Source: CAWHOW01 sp963831005
GTDB lineage: Bacteria; Bacteroidota; Bacteroidia; Bacteroidales; CG2-30-32-10
Length of the DNA: 64,000 nucleotides
NCBI GenBank assembly: GCA_963831005.1
Contig: CAWHOW010000020.1
Coordinates: 105,936 to 169,935, forward strand
Reading direction: 5' to 3'
Shown here piece after piece: positions 29,226-38,319 of the stretch. Under the pieces are notes generated by a model. The model was not told the DNA's origin, ran no database searches, and was given only the letters and a program-made list of their open reading frames with translations. Within the stretch, counting starts at the first letter, position 1, and every line of letters starts with the position of its first letter. The position numbers and the translations under genes are program-made.

Positions 29226-30917
29226 TTGATTAAAAGATTTACGTATTGGTTAAAGAGTTTTCTTGTTATAACGGGCATGTTATTTGTTTTTCAAAGTTAT
29301 GCTCAGTTATTGCATCTAAATTTAACGCCTCAATTTATTAATAAATATTCATCTTCTGTTTACTTTCTTTCAGACAGCAGCATTAGTAAATTTCATTCAG
29401 CTATTCAACCTTATGATTTTTCAGATTTTGATTTTGCAGGTAATCCCTATAGAAGTGAAATCCGAAATATTTATTATTTAGATCAAGTTGATTCCAATGC
29501 AATTCAAAAATATTCTTCACTTAAAAAAATAATAAGAATCATAAAACCGGATATCTCGGTAGAACCATTATTTTCAAATAAATTTATATCTGAAAATAAT
29601 ATTGGTCTTAATATTCGCTATTCCAGCTATCATGACTTAACAGATACAATCAGGAAAATAAATTCTTTTGCAGGAGAAATAAAGTACAATTATTATTCCC
29701 TTTGTACTTTTCCGGATTATATAAAAACATATATTGATAAAACACATATGGTTCCTGGTCAGGGCTATGCCAATCCGGTAAATTGGTTTTATAATTATCA
29801 TGAATTTTCGTTTTATGCAGCTAAGTCAGTCGGGAAATATTTTGCATTTGAAGGGGGTTTTGGCAAACATTTCTTTGGCGATGGTTATCGCTCTTTATTC
29901 CTTTCTGACGCATCATACAACTATCCTTACTTCCAGATAACTACAACAATCTGGAAAATAAAATATGTAAACCTTTTTACAAATTTTAAAGACATTACAA
30001 ATGGCTACGATAACTGGTTTAAAGCAGAAAACAAATATGGCGCTTTTCATTTCTTGAGCTGGGATGCAACAAAGCGTTTAAACCTAAATTTCTTTGAAGC
30101 TATTATATGGGCAGACAGGGGTTTTGATGTAAATTATATGAACCCTATAATCTTTTATCGTCCTGTTGAATTCTCCCTTGGCGATGCTACAAATCCGAAT
30201 CCAGATAATGCTTTCATGGGATTCGGAACTCATTATACTATTGGCAAAAGTCATGTATTATATGGACAGTTGCTGATTGATGACTTTGTAATGAGTGATG
30301 TAAAAGCCGGTTTTTCGCACATGCTTCACCATCATGATTCAACTATCCAATGGGGTTCCTGGATGAACAAACAGGCATTTCAGTTAGGTTATAAATATTT
30401 TAATGTTGCAGGAATTAAATACCTGAATTTCCAGACTGAATATAATTATGTCAGGCCTTATGTTTATTCACAACGCGATGTGATTGCTAATTATGGAAAT
30501 TTTAACGAACCACTTGCCGATCCGCTTGGCGCTAACTTTTGGGAAAGTGTAACATTCCTTAAATACACGTATAAGCAATGGTATTTTGAAATAGAATACA
30601 TGCATTATTTAACAGGCCTTGATTCAAACGGAACACATTTCGGACAGGATATCTATAAATCCACATTCGATGCTTATTTACCTAATGAAAATAACATTCC
30701 TGTAAAAGAATTTGGAAACAAGGTCGGGCAGGGAATAAAAACTACTGTAAATTATTTCAGTCCTAAAGTTTCATATTTGATCTATCCCAGGTTGAATCTA
30801 AGAATAGAATTGGGTTATATATACCGAACTCAGCAATCAGTGATTGGGACAAAGAATTCAAATTATATTTTCTTCGGTATTAAAACATCCCTCGACAACA
30901 GGCATTACGACCTATGA
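29226..30917 (+). CDS. RemB/Wzi-like outer-membrane beta-barrel, second of a tandem pair
   Basis: The 563-residue protein is a diverged copy of the gene just upstream. Both have GDGYRSL-F/L-LSD, the NFxEPLADPLGANF-type block (FNEPLADPLGANFWES) and VGQGIKTT near the end. Start is TTG at 29226, which directly gives a signal peptide (MIKRFTYWLKSFLVITGMLF, cleavage near YAQ). The C-terminus RHYDL fits a barrel terminus. It ends six bases into the convergent gene at 30912. Divergence between the copies suggests separate ligands or a hetero-complex rather than simple duplication. Confidence 0.72.
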   Translation: MIKRFTYWLKSFLVITGMLFVFQSYAQLLHLNLTPQFINKYSSSVYFLSDSSISKFHSAIQPYDFSDFDFAGNPYRSEIRNIYYLDQVDSNAIQKYSSLKKIIRIIKPDISVEPLFSNKFISENNIGLNIRYSSYHDLTDTIRKINSFAGEIKYNYYSLCTFPDYIKTYIDKTHMVPGQGYANPVNWFYNYHEFSFYAAKSVGKYFAFEGGFGKHFFGDGYRSLFLSDASYNYPYFQITTTIWKIKYVNLFTNFKDITNGYDNWFKAENKYGAFHFLSWDATKRLNLNFFEAIIWADRGFDVNYMNPIIFYRPVEFSLGDATNPNPDNAFMGFGTHYTIGKSHVLYGQLLIDDFVMSDVKAGFSHMLHHHDSTIQWGSWMNKQAFQLGYKYFNVAGIKYLNFQTEYNYVRPYVYSQRDVIANYGNFNEPLADPLGANFWESVTFLKYTYKQWYFEIEYMHYLTGLDSNGTHFGQDIYKSTFDAYLPNENNIPVKEFGNKVGQGIKTTVNYFSPKVSYLIYPRLNLRIELGYIYRTQQSVIGTKNSNYIFFGIKTSLDNRHYDL

Positions 30918-31544
30918 TTTGAACCAGATAGGGTGCTTTGCATTATATTTCAAAAGGTAATTAAAAATCTTTTTCTTTTTTCCACTCTCTTTCTCCAACA
31001 GTTGGTAAAGGGCATCATCATGCTTTTGCAGGAAAATAGAAAAATATTTATAATTAAAAGGGAGGACATCCCCTGTGTCAAAGTCAAGGAAAAACTGCTG
31101 GTATTTATTAGCTGCACCAAAACCTTCATCTATGTCAGCCAGGGGAGTTGAGGTACCTCTAACTGCAATTCCGGCAAAATGGCATAAGGAGCCGACCACC
31201 ATCAGTTTGAAAAAATAAGAATTGTACAAATGAGAAATATACACATCTCCGCGATAGCAATACCCCCAGCAGTTCTTCATTTCGCAGTCGGCAGTAGTTT
31301 TTGAAGAATCAGTGCATTTATAAGTAAGTATTGTAAAATTCGGGTTTGCCAGAGGTGTAGGTTTCTTTACAGTGATTTTTGTAATGGAAGGATTGTCATT
31401 CTTAAATTCCTTTAATGATTTATAGATGCCATCATTAAATACATAATCGTTTGTATACTTTACCTTACCTATGGTATCGCTTTGAGAGAAACCCAGTATT
31501 GGAAACAAGATAAAAACAAGTAAATATTTAAAACTATTATTCAT
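30912..31544 (-). CDS. Unrecognised secreted protein (210 residues)
   Basis: A signal peptide (MNNSFKYLLVFILFPILGFS) precedes a mature domain containing four conserved-looking Cys (YKCTDSS, DCEMKNCWGYC) and a C-terminal Lys-rich part. I recognise no enzyme motif. Proteins of this type are common in Bacteroidota as stand-alone secreted or periplasmic proteins. It overlaps the convergent barrel gene by six bases at the stop codons and follows the SET-domain gene on the same strand, 22 bases away, so both may be co-transcribed. Confidence 0.55.
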   Translation of the reverse strand: MNNSFKYLLVFILFPILGFSQSDTIGKVKYTNDYVFNDGIYKSLKEFKNDNPSITKITVKKPTPLANPNFTILTYKCTDSSKTTADCEMKNCWGYCYRGDVYISHLYNSYFFKLMVVGSLCHFAGIAVRGTSTPLADIDEGFGAANKYQQFFLDFDTGDVLPFNYKYFSIFLQKHDDALYQLLEKESGKKKKIFNYLLKYNAKHPIWFKS

Positions 31545-31566
31545 TGTAACTCTTCAAAATACGATC

Positions 31567-31971
31567 TTAATTCAACATTTCAGATTTCAATGTATTCCAG
31601 TAAGCTCGGCCATAAGAAACAAGTATCTCTTCTCCTGCTTTAATATTTCGTGAAGCAATAATATACGCTTCTCCTTTTCTGATCTCATATCTTGCATTAT
31701 TCCTTAGCCCTTCAATCCGTTGCAAACCCGCAGCATCATTGGCATAACGTCCTTGCGCCCAAATCGAATATTGTGCGTCTACACATTTTCTTTTATTTAT
31801 AAATAAGTAATAGCATCCATAACCTTCCTGCGCCAGATTCCTCCTGTTGCATTCCTTCCAGGTGATCGTCTCTCCATCATATTTTACTATGCTCTCACCT
31901 CTTTTAAAATCTTTCTCTGCCCATAAACCCATACCCGCAGAAGGTATCTGTGATTCTTTAATTTTTAACAT
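31567..31971 (-). CDS. SET-domain protein (putative lysine methyltransferase)
   Basis: The 134-residue protein is essentially one SET domain: GMGLWAEKDFKRGESIVKYD at the start, RYANDAAG (equivalent of the NHS/pseudoknot region binding S-adenosylmethionine), a variable I-SET strand, and GEEILVSYGRAYW at the end. No post-SET cysteines are present. SET domains transfer methyl groups from S-adenosylmethionine to lysines and are rare in bacteria. It shares the strand with the downstream secreted-protein gene but has no obvious substrate gene nearby. Confidence 0.78.
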   Translation of the reverse strand: MLKIKESQIPSAGMGLWAEKDFKRGESIVKYDGETITWKECNRRNLAQEGYGCYYLFINKRKCVDAQYSIWAQGRYANDAAGLQRIEGLRNNARYEIRKGEAYIIASRNIKAGEEILVSYGRAYWNTLKSEMLN

Positions 31972-32099
31972 TCATTATATTTTTTAGCGCTGCAAAATTA
32001 ATATAATATGTTTATCAAAGACAGGACATAAGCCTATATTCGTATTAATTTATCTTTACCCAGGTAATAACACAGAAGTATTTATTAATTTCTATTGTT

Positions 32100-32107
32100 T
32101 ATATTTG
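32100..32107 (+). promoter_or_regulatory. Bacteroidota-type -7 box
   Basis: TATATTTG matches TAnnTTTG and lies 50 bases before the start codon at 32157. The upstream -33 region is AT-rich without a clear TTTG, so the call rests on the -7 box and its position. Confidence 0.4.
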
Positions 32108-32156
32108 TCAAAATTTATAAAGTTTAAATACCTTTTTTTAAAACAATTTTGCTTCT

Positions 32157-33272
32157 ATGTCAGTTATTATAAAGGAAGTATTCAATAAGCGCGATATTAA
32201 GCAGTTTGTTAATTTCCAGTTTGAATTATATAAAGATAATAAGTACTGGGTACCCCCTATTAAGGATTCCGAATTCAAGTCATTACTTCCTGCTAATCCC
32301 GCTTTCGATTTTTGTGATGCACGTTTCTTCCTAGCTTATAAAAACGATAAATGTGTTGGCCGGATTGGCGCCATTATTAATAAAAGCTATAATGAAAAAG
32401 TTGGAAAGAAATTCGGAAGAATAAACAGAATAGAGTTTATTGATGATATTGAAGTAAGCGAAAAACTTATTCAAACTGCTTCAGACTGGTTTCGTCAGCA
32501 GGGAATGGAATATATTCACGGTCCATTAGGTTTTACAAATCTGGATACACAGGGATTATTAGTTGACGGATTCGATTACCTGCCTTCTATAGCATCAGTT
32601 TACCATTTGCCATATTATAAAGAGCATTTTGAAAAACTAGGTTTTGAAAAAGAAAATGACTGGATTGAATTTCGATTGACTATTACTGAAGCGCCGTTAA
32701 AGAAAGCAAAACGAGGAGCAGAACTAGTGAAGCAAAGATATGGTGTAAAAGTAGTGAGCTTTACTAAACGTTCTGAATTGCAGCAATACGCTAAGAAAAT
32801 ATTTGAAGTGTTAAATGATGCTTTCCAATTCCTGCCTTATGTTTCCTTTCTTAACGAAAAGATGATTAAGTCTTATTCAGATAAATATTTTAATATACTG
32901 AACCCTAAATTTATCAAAGTTGTTACTAAAGATAATGTGCCTGTTGGTTTCTTTGTTGGGCTGCCATCACTTTCAGTTGCTATGCAAAAATCTAAAGGTA
33001 AATTGTTTCCTTTCGGATTTACTCATGTATTAAAAGCATTGAAAAAACCTGAAGTTATTGATATGCTTCTAACCGGTGTAACACAGGATTACCAGAATGC
33101 CGGCATAGCTGTTATTTTGATCTCAGAACTGCAGGAAGAAATGATGACGGCAGGTATTACAACCCTTGAAACCACAGGTATTTTTGAGTCCAACCAGAAT
33201 GTAATCACTAACTGGAAAAACTACGAAAACATTCAGCACAAACGCAGAAGGTGCTATGTAAAGAATATCTGA
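32157..33272 (+). CDS. GNAT-like acetyltransferase family protein (371 residues)
   Basis: The 371-residue protein has an N-terminal GNAT-like part (VGRIGAIIN; FIDDIEVSEKLIQTASDWF) and a C-terminal part with GFFVGLP and DYQNAGIAVILISELQEEM, also of GNAT type. It resembles conserved Bacteroidota proteins annotated as N-acetyltransferases, possibly double-GNAT. No signal or membrane segment is present. The substrate is unknown. It converges with ligA, one base separating the stops. Confidence 0.6.
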   Translation: MSVIIKEVFNKRDIKQFVNFQFELYKDNKYWVPPIKDSEFKSLLPANPAFDFCDARFFLAYKNDKCVGRIGAIINKSYNEKVGKKFGRINRIEFIDDIEVSEKLIQTASDWFRQQGMEYIHGPLGFTNLDTQGLLVDGFDYLPSIASVYHLPYYKEHFEKLGFEKENDWIEFRLTITEAPLKKAKRGAELVKQRYGVKVVSFTKRSELQQYAKKIFEVLNDAFQFLPYVSFLNEKMIKSYSDKYFNILNPKFIKVVTKDNVPVGFFVGLPSLSVAMQKSKGKLFPFGFTHVLKALKKPEVIDMLLTGVTQDYQNAGIAVILISELQEEMMTAGITTLETTGIFESNQNVITNWKNYENIQHKRRRCYVKNI

Positions 33273-33273
33273 G

Positions 33274-35343
33274 CTATTCAAGCATTTTCAGGAAATCGTC
33301 TTCTGTAATAACAGGTATTTGAAGTTTTGCTGCTTTCTTCTTCTTTTCAGGTCCCATGTTATCGCCTGCCAACAGGAAATCGGTTTTGGTTGATAATGAG
33401 CTTACATTTTTACCGCCATTTTCTTCTATCATTTTCTTTACCTGATCGCGGGAAAACTTTGTAAAAATGCCGCTTACAACAAATGATTTTCCCTGTAATT
33501 TATCTGAAACAAAGGATGATGAATTTTCATTCATTTCAAATTGAAGACCTTTACTTTTAAGCTTTTCAATAAGTTCTACATTCTTGGTATTCTTAAAAAA
33601 TAAAACAAAACTCTCTGCAATCTTTTCGCCAACTTCTTCAGCATTTATTAACTCATCATAATCTGCACTGATCAATGCATCTATATTCCTGAAATGCAGT
33701 GCAAGCTTCTTTGCTACAGTTTCACCCACATACCTTATACCAATAGCGAAAAGGACTCTCTCAAAAGGAACCTTTTTCGATTCTTGAATACCATTCAGAA
33801 TATTTTCAACGGTCTTTTCTTTAAACTTTACTATACGTTTCTTGCCGTCTTCAAGCAAATACTCTTTCTCGAGACCAAATAGTTTATCAAAAGTAAGGTC
33901 ATAAAGTTCTGCTACATTACTTAACAGTTTATTGTCAAACAATATCTCTATCTTGCCTTCACCAAGACTATCAATATTCATTGCCTTCCTGCTGATGAAA
34001 TGTTCAAGTTTGCCTTTGATTTGAGGTGCACAACCTGTTTCATTCGGGCAGTAATGGATAGCTTCTCCTTCTTTTCTAATAAGTGGAGTGCCACATTCAG
34101 GGCAATTCTCAATATATTTAATTTTCTTCAAAGAAGAGTTGTCCCTCTTGGATTCATCAACACTAATAATTTTGGGGATTATCTCCCCTCCTTTTTCAAC
34201 AAAAACATAATCGCCATAATGTAGGTCGAGCTTTTCAACCTGGTCGGCATTATGCAAAGTGGCACGCTTAACAACAGTTCCTGCCAATTGAACAGGTTCA
34301 AGATTTGCTACTGGCGTAATAGCGCCGGTTCTTCCAACCTGGAAATCTACTGAAAGTAATTTTGTAGAAACACGCTCAGCTTTGAATTTATAGGCAATGG
34401 CCCATCTTGGCGATTTAGCTGTGTAGCCAAGCATTTCCTGATGCTTATATGAATTGACTTTTATAACAGCGCCATCAATATCAAAGCTTAAACCTTCTCT
34501 TTTTGATTTTGATTCTAAGGCATTATATTGATTTAAGTAATTAAATATTCTGCCTAATTTTGAACTATGTATTTTCTCGATACCAAAAGAAATCTTAAAG
34601 CCCCAATTCGCAGCTGCCATTAAATTATCATAATGATTATCATGTGGCAAATTATCACCAATCAGATAATATAAATAACAATCCAGCCCCCTCTTTGCAA
34701 CTTCATGAGAATCCTGCATTTTCAAGCTTCCAGATGCAGAATTGCGAGGATTTGCAAAAGGTATTTCTCCAATCTCTTCACGCTCCTTATTGAGTCTTTG
34801 GAAACTTTTATGAGGCATTATTATTTCACCTCGTATTTCAAATTTATCGGGGAAATCATTTCCATGTAATTTAAGGGGAATGCTTTTAATGGTTTTAACA
34901 TTTGCAGTAACATCATCACCTTTTTCACCATCGCCCCTGGTTATCGCTTGCTTTAATATTCCATTCTCATAAGTAAGACCGATTGAAAGCCCGTCATATT
35001 TCAACTCACAAACATATTCAAAATCATTACCAATGACTTTTCTTACCCTTTCATCAAATTCTTCTATTTCTTCCTTTGAATAAGTATTGCTAAGCGAAAG
35101 CATAGGATACTTATGCTTAACCTGTTTAAATTCTTTGGTAATATCTCCGCCAACTCTTTGTGAGGGAGAATAAGCATCATAAAACTCAGGAAATTCTTGC
35201 TCAAGCTTTATCAACTCATCCATCAGCATGTCAAAATCATAATCACTTATCAATGGATGTGACAAAACATAATAATAGTAATTATGTTCATTAAGTTCCT
35301 TTCTTAATGCTTCAATCCTTGATTTTGCTTCTTCTTTTAACAT
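33274..35343 (-). CDS. ligA: NAD-dependent DNA ligase
   Basis: This enzyme seals nicks during replication and repair, using NAD+. The 689-residue protein has the full domain order: Ia domain (YYYVLSHPLISDYDFDMLM), adenylation domain with the lysine nucleophile in ELKYDGLSIGLTYENG, OB fold, a tetracysteine zinc finger (CPECGTPL and later Cys), helix-hairpin-helix repeats (IGIRYVGETVAKKLA; EEVGEKIAESF) and a C-terminal BRCT domain (GKSFVVSGIFTKFSRD). Length is normal and the frame is intact. A terminator separates it from the usp gene upstream. Confidence 0.97.
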   Translation of the reverse strand: MLKEEAKSRIEALRKELNEHNYYYYVLSHPLISDYDFDMLMDELIKLEQEFPEFYDAYSPSQRVGGDITKEFKQVKHKYPMLSLSNTYSKEEIEEFDERVRKVIGNDFEYVCELKYDGLSIGLTYENGILKQAITRGDGEKGDDVTANVKTIKSIPLKLHGNDFPDKFEIRGEIIMPHKSFQRLNKEREEIGEIPFANPRNSASGSLKMQDSHEVAKRGLDCYLYYLIGDNLPHDNHYDNLMAAANWGFKISFGIEKIHSSKLGRIFNYLNQYNALESKSKREGLSFDIDGAVIKVNSYKHQEMLGYTAKSPRWAIAYKFKAERVSTKLLSVDFQVGRTGAITPVANLEPVQLAGTVVKRATLHNADQVEKLDLHYGDYVFVEKGGEIIPKIISVDESKRDNSSLKKIKYIENCPECGTPLIRKEGEAIHYCPNETGCAPQIKGKLEHFISRKAMNIDSLGEGKIEILFDNKLLSNVAELYDLTFDKLFGLEKEYLLEDGKKRIVKFKEKTVENILNGIQESKKVPFERVLFAIGIRYVGETVAKKLALHFRNIDALISADYDELINAEEVGEKIAESFVLFFKNTKNVELIEKLKSKGLQFEMNENSSSFVSDKLQGKSFVVSGIFTKFSRDQVKKMIEENGGKNVSSLSTKTDFLLAGDNMGPEKKKKAAKLQIPVITEDDFLKMLE

Positions 35344-35360
35344 GTTTATTATTACAAAAA

Positions 35361-35381
35361 AAAGCCGGAAAATCCGGCTTT
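35361..35381 (-). terminator. Bidirectional-looking hairpin between usp and ligA
   Basis: AAAGCCGG and CCGGCTTT form an 8-bp stem with a 5-base loop, directly flanked by A's on the left, which become a T run on the minus strand. It lies between the stop of the usp gene (35401) and the start of ligA (35343), so it should terminate the usp transcript. Confidence 0.75.
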
Positions 35382-35400
35382 ACAGTTTATTCAGTTTTTA

Positions 35401-36261
35401 TTAAAAACTAACATAAGTAATATCTAGATCAACAGGATTAATGCACATTGCAGGCATCTTAGAAGTACTGAAGATAACTTGTTCAGCCCAAGGGCTTAGC
35501 ATAAAACTTGGTAACAATTGATGAGGATTAGTCATGATCATTACAAGATCTGCCTTAATATAATCACCATAAACATTAATACTTTTACCGAAATTACTGT
35601 GAGCATCAGCAGATATCTTATCAGTATATTTTATACCAGCCTTTGAAAGGATATTCTTTATCTGTGACAAATTTCTTTCCACTTCGTTCATTTGAAGTAC
35701 GTCACTGTATTTAATTCCGAACAAATGAATGGTCGAATTAAATATCTTGGCAATATGTATTGCCCAGTTAACCTTTTGTTTTGATTCCGATGTTTCATCA
35801 ATTGGCAGAACAATATTCTTATAGCCTTTGTCAAAATCACGTTCCTGAACAACTATAACAGGCACAGGAGAACTTTCAATTACTTTCATGGCAAAGCTTC
35901 CAACTAAATGCTGAACTCCAATCTTGCCATGTGTTCCCATCACTACTATCCTGGCTCCAATTTCTTTGGTAACATCTGCAATAGTTGAGAAAATACTTCC
36001 TTCCTTTGAAATATAATCCAATTTTACTTTATACTTTTTCTCGACTGTTTCAGCAATTGCTTTCAATTTGTCATTAATAGCTTCTTCCCCAAGATGTTCT
36101 TTTTTTAGGAATGATTTAGTTTCTTTATTTATCACATGCAAAATTGCAACTTTGCCATTCAGGCATTTTGCTATACCGGCAGCGTGATCAATTGCAAAAT
36201 CAGCCACTTTTGTAAAATCAGTAGGTACTAATACAATGTTTTCTTTCTTCTTATTTCCCAT
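35401..36261 (-). CDS. Tandem universal stress protein
   Basis: The 286-residue protein contains two UspA-type domains. The first (NIVLVPTDFTKVADFAIDHA) has the ATP-binding signature GTHGKIGVQHLVGSFAMKVI, close to the G-x2-G-x9-G(S/T) pattern. The second (KNIVLPIDETSESKQKVNWA) ends with VMIMTNPHQLLPSFMLSPWAEQVI, where the glycines are replaced, so only the first domain is likely to bind ATP. Two-domain Usps are common in Bacteroidota. It is transcribed in the same direction as the HD-domain and HydF-like genes but with its own gap of about 60 bases. Confidence 0.85.
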   Translation of the reverse strand: MGNKKKENIVLVPTDFTKVADFAIDHAAGIAKCLNGKVAILHVINKETKSFLKKEHLGEEAINDKLKAIAETVEKKYKVKLDYISKEGSIFSTIADVTKEIGARIVVMGTHGKIGVQHLVGSFAMKVIESSPVPVIVVQERDFDKGYKNIVLPIDETSESKQKVNWAIHIAKIFNSTIHLFGIKYSDVLQMNEVERNLSQIKNILSKAGIKYTDKISADAHSNFGKSINVYGDYIKADLVMIMTNPHQLLPSFMLSPWAEQVIFSTSKMPAMCINPVDLDITYVSF

Positions 36262-36324
36262 ACAATATTCTTATTATTTTGTTTTTAAACCATGCAAATT
36301 TACAAAATATCAGAGTGTAATTTA

Positions 36325-36912
36325 TTAATTTTTCGTTAATAAATCCAGTATCTGCGACAGGTTATTCTTTTTCTTTTCTATCCTTAAATGTTTGGCGGAT
36401 TTGGTAAAATAATCATTATTGGAAAGGAAATCCACCTGTATATGATACCATTTCTTAAGTGTAGTTGGCATACCGTTCACATTCCATTCGCAAAGCAATT
36501 GATTGGCTATCATAAAAAAATCATCCCTGCCCAAATAGTCAAGATCAGCATCACAAAGAATTTTTTCAAGAACGGTTTTAGGTGATTGGGGCAATTTCGT
36601 ACAAAGTATCATACTGCAAATAACCTTTATGTCAGCTTCGGAATATCCGAATTCAGGCAAATGTGTCTTTGCAAATTTTACCGAACAATCTTCATGTTCC
36701 TTATATCCCAATAAAAAACCGGAATCATGAAAGAGAGCCGCCGTTTCAAGTAGTACCAAATCCTTCTTTTCAATCTTTTCGAGTTTTGCAAGCTTTACTG
36801 AAGATTTATAAACATCTAACGTGTGATTATAACAATGATAATACAAATCGGGATTTAAACCAGTTTTAAGCTTGTCCAGAATAAACTCTTTTGCGGCTGC
36901 AAAATCTATCAT
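36325..36912 (-). CDS. HD-domain phosphohydrolase
   Basis: The protein of 195 residues has the HD-superfamily metal motif: a first His in HCYNHTLDVY, HD in ALFHDSGFLLGY, and a final Asp in LCDADLDYLG. HD proteins hydrolyse nucleotides or second messengers. It is short and lacks a RelA/SpoT or GGDEF partner domain, so the substrate cannot be named. The adjacent genes on the same strand are the HydF-like GTPase upstream and the Usp downstream; the spacing does not demand an operon. Confidence 0.75.
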   Translation of the reverse strand: MIDFAAAKEFILDKLKTGLNPDLYYHCYNHTLDVYKSSVKLAKLEKIEKKDLVLLETAALFHDSGFLLGYKEHEDCSVKFAKTHLPEFGYSEADIKVICSMILCTKLPQSPKTVLEKILCDADLDYLGRDDFFMIANQLLCEWNVNGMPTTLKKWYHIQVDFLSNNDYFTKSAKHLRIEKKKNNLSQILDLLTKN

Positions 36913-36987
36913 ATAGAGTTTAATAAATATATAAGCAAATATATATATTTTCAGAATGCAAAATAAAAAAAATGCATTTTTTATTTT

Positions 36988-38241
36988 CTATAAAAGAAAA
37001 GGAGAAATACTGCGCAGAAAAATTCCTTTTGTATAGGCATTGACCATGTCGAAGGAGGTGACAGGAATATCACAATCAATGTATGGCTTAATAATTTCAG
37101 CTATCTGATTCTTTGTTAACAGGTAGCTTCCGCAGATAATTGCAAAATGAAACTGCTGGCAGTTTATCAAAGGCTTTTCAAATATCTTGGCTACAGTATA
37201 ATTAAGCTTTTTCTGAATGTATTCATCGACCAGGTTTTGCACCACTTCCTGCTCTTTAAATTCAGCAGAAGTGCTGTCGCTGGCTGCTTGCAGTAAAAGT
37301 ATGTTATCATTCTCTTTTAGAGATGATAATTTCGGGGTGTCTTCAAGGTACTGAATAAAATCGCCCCTGTAGCGTGACATAACGATGCCATAGGTTGTAA
37401 GCTGAATATCCTTTGGCAACAGTTCTTCCATTTGTTTGAAAGAGCTGGTAGTAAGTATGGTAAGCTTAGGCTTAGGAATTATTGTTTCAAGTAAAGAAGG
37501 TAATTCCCTTTGCTTAATTAAAAGCGACATGCAGGAGTTCTCCAGTAAATCGCGTGTGATCTCAATTTGCGGTTGTGTAAGTTTTCCGTCAGGAGCATTA
37601 AGCTGGTCAGGCGTGGCCAGAATGACCAAATCATTCTTTGACACTATATTTCCTAGAATTGATTTCGACTCATAAGCTGAGTCGGGTATCACATTTCTTA
37701 ACACATCAACGATGGATGAAATGGAGTTACCATTACCACAGGAGAATTCGATCAGGTTTGTCTGGTAGGCAGTTTCAACCTGGCGCTTGGTAACAGGCGA
37801 CAGTTCCTGCAAATCGGACTTGTTGTGTATAACGATAAATGGAATTGAATATTCCTGGAACTTACAAACAAGATTCTTTTCTGGCTCGGCAAACAGGTTG
37901 CCCGTTATAACAATGATGGCAAGATCAATGACTTTTAGCACCTCCATTGTTTTTGCAATTCTCTTTTCGCCCGATTCGCCGTAATCATCGATGCCGGAAG
38001 TATCAAACAGAAGCACACGGCCAATTCCCTCAAGCGAGGTATTGCATTTAAAAGGCTCTTTGGTGGTGCCTGAATTCTTTGCAACTTCCGATACTTCGCT
38101 TCCGGCAAATAAATTCACTATAGTGCTTTTACCACTATTCTTTCGCCCAAATATTCCTATGCTGGGCATGAATTCCGTTTTATCTGCAGTATTCAAAGTA
38201 TTAAAAGATATATTCAGCTGTTCTGTCATATTAGATTCCAA
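36988..38241 (-). CDS. HydF-like GTPase lacking the iron-sulfur ligands
   Basis: The 417-residue protein has HydF architecture: an N-terminal GTPase with P loop GRKNSGKST (about residues 32-40), DTSG and NKSD; a dimerisation domain (DQLNAPDGKLTQPQIEITRD); and a C-terminal domain that in HydF carries a [4Fe-4S] cluster with motif CxHx(46-53)HCxxC. Here the first ligands align with A320 and D322 (QAASDS), and HCxxC reads ICGSY, residues 369-373, with the spacing intact (46 residues). Only Cys370 remains. HydF loads the di-iron subcluster into [FeFe]-hydrogenase. No hydE, hydG or hydrogenase gene is in the window. The protein may have a new role. Confidence 0.8.
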   Translation of the reverse strand: MESNMTEQLNISFNTLNTADKTEFMPSIGIFGRKNSGKSTIVNLFAGSEVSEVAKNSGTTKEPFKCNTSLEGIGRVLLFDTSGIDDYGESGEKRIAKTMEVLKVIDLAIIVITGNLFAEPEKNLVCKFQEYSIPFIVIHNKSDLQELSPVTKRQVETAYQTNLIEFSCGNGNSISSIVDVLRNVIPDSAYESKSILGNIVSKNDLVILATPDQLNAPDGKLTQPQIEITRDLLENSCMSLLIKQRELPSLLETIIPKPKLTILTTSSFKQMEELLPKDIQLTTYGIVMSRYRGDFIQYLEDTPKLSSLKENDNILLLQAASDSTSAEFKEQEVVQNLVDEYIQKKLNYTVAKIFEKPLINCQQFHFAIICGSYLLTKNQIAEIIKPYIDCDIPVTSFDMVNAYTKGIFLRSISPFLL

Positions 38242-38319
38242 ATGTATAGCTTTTTATTTAATTGAAACTAATTATTCTGTAAATAAATTTAATTTTGCAG
38301 AAATATCAACTATACTACT

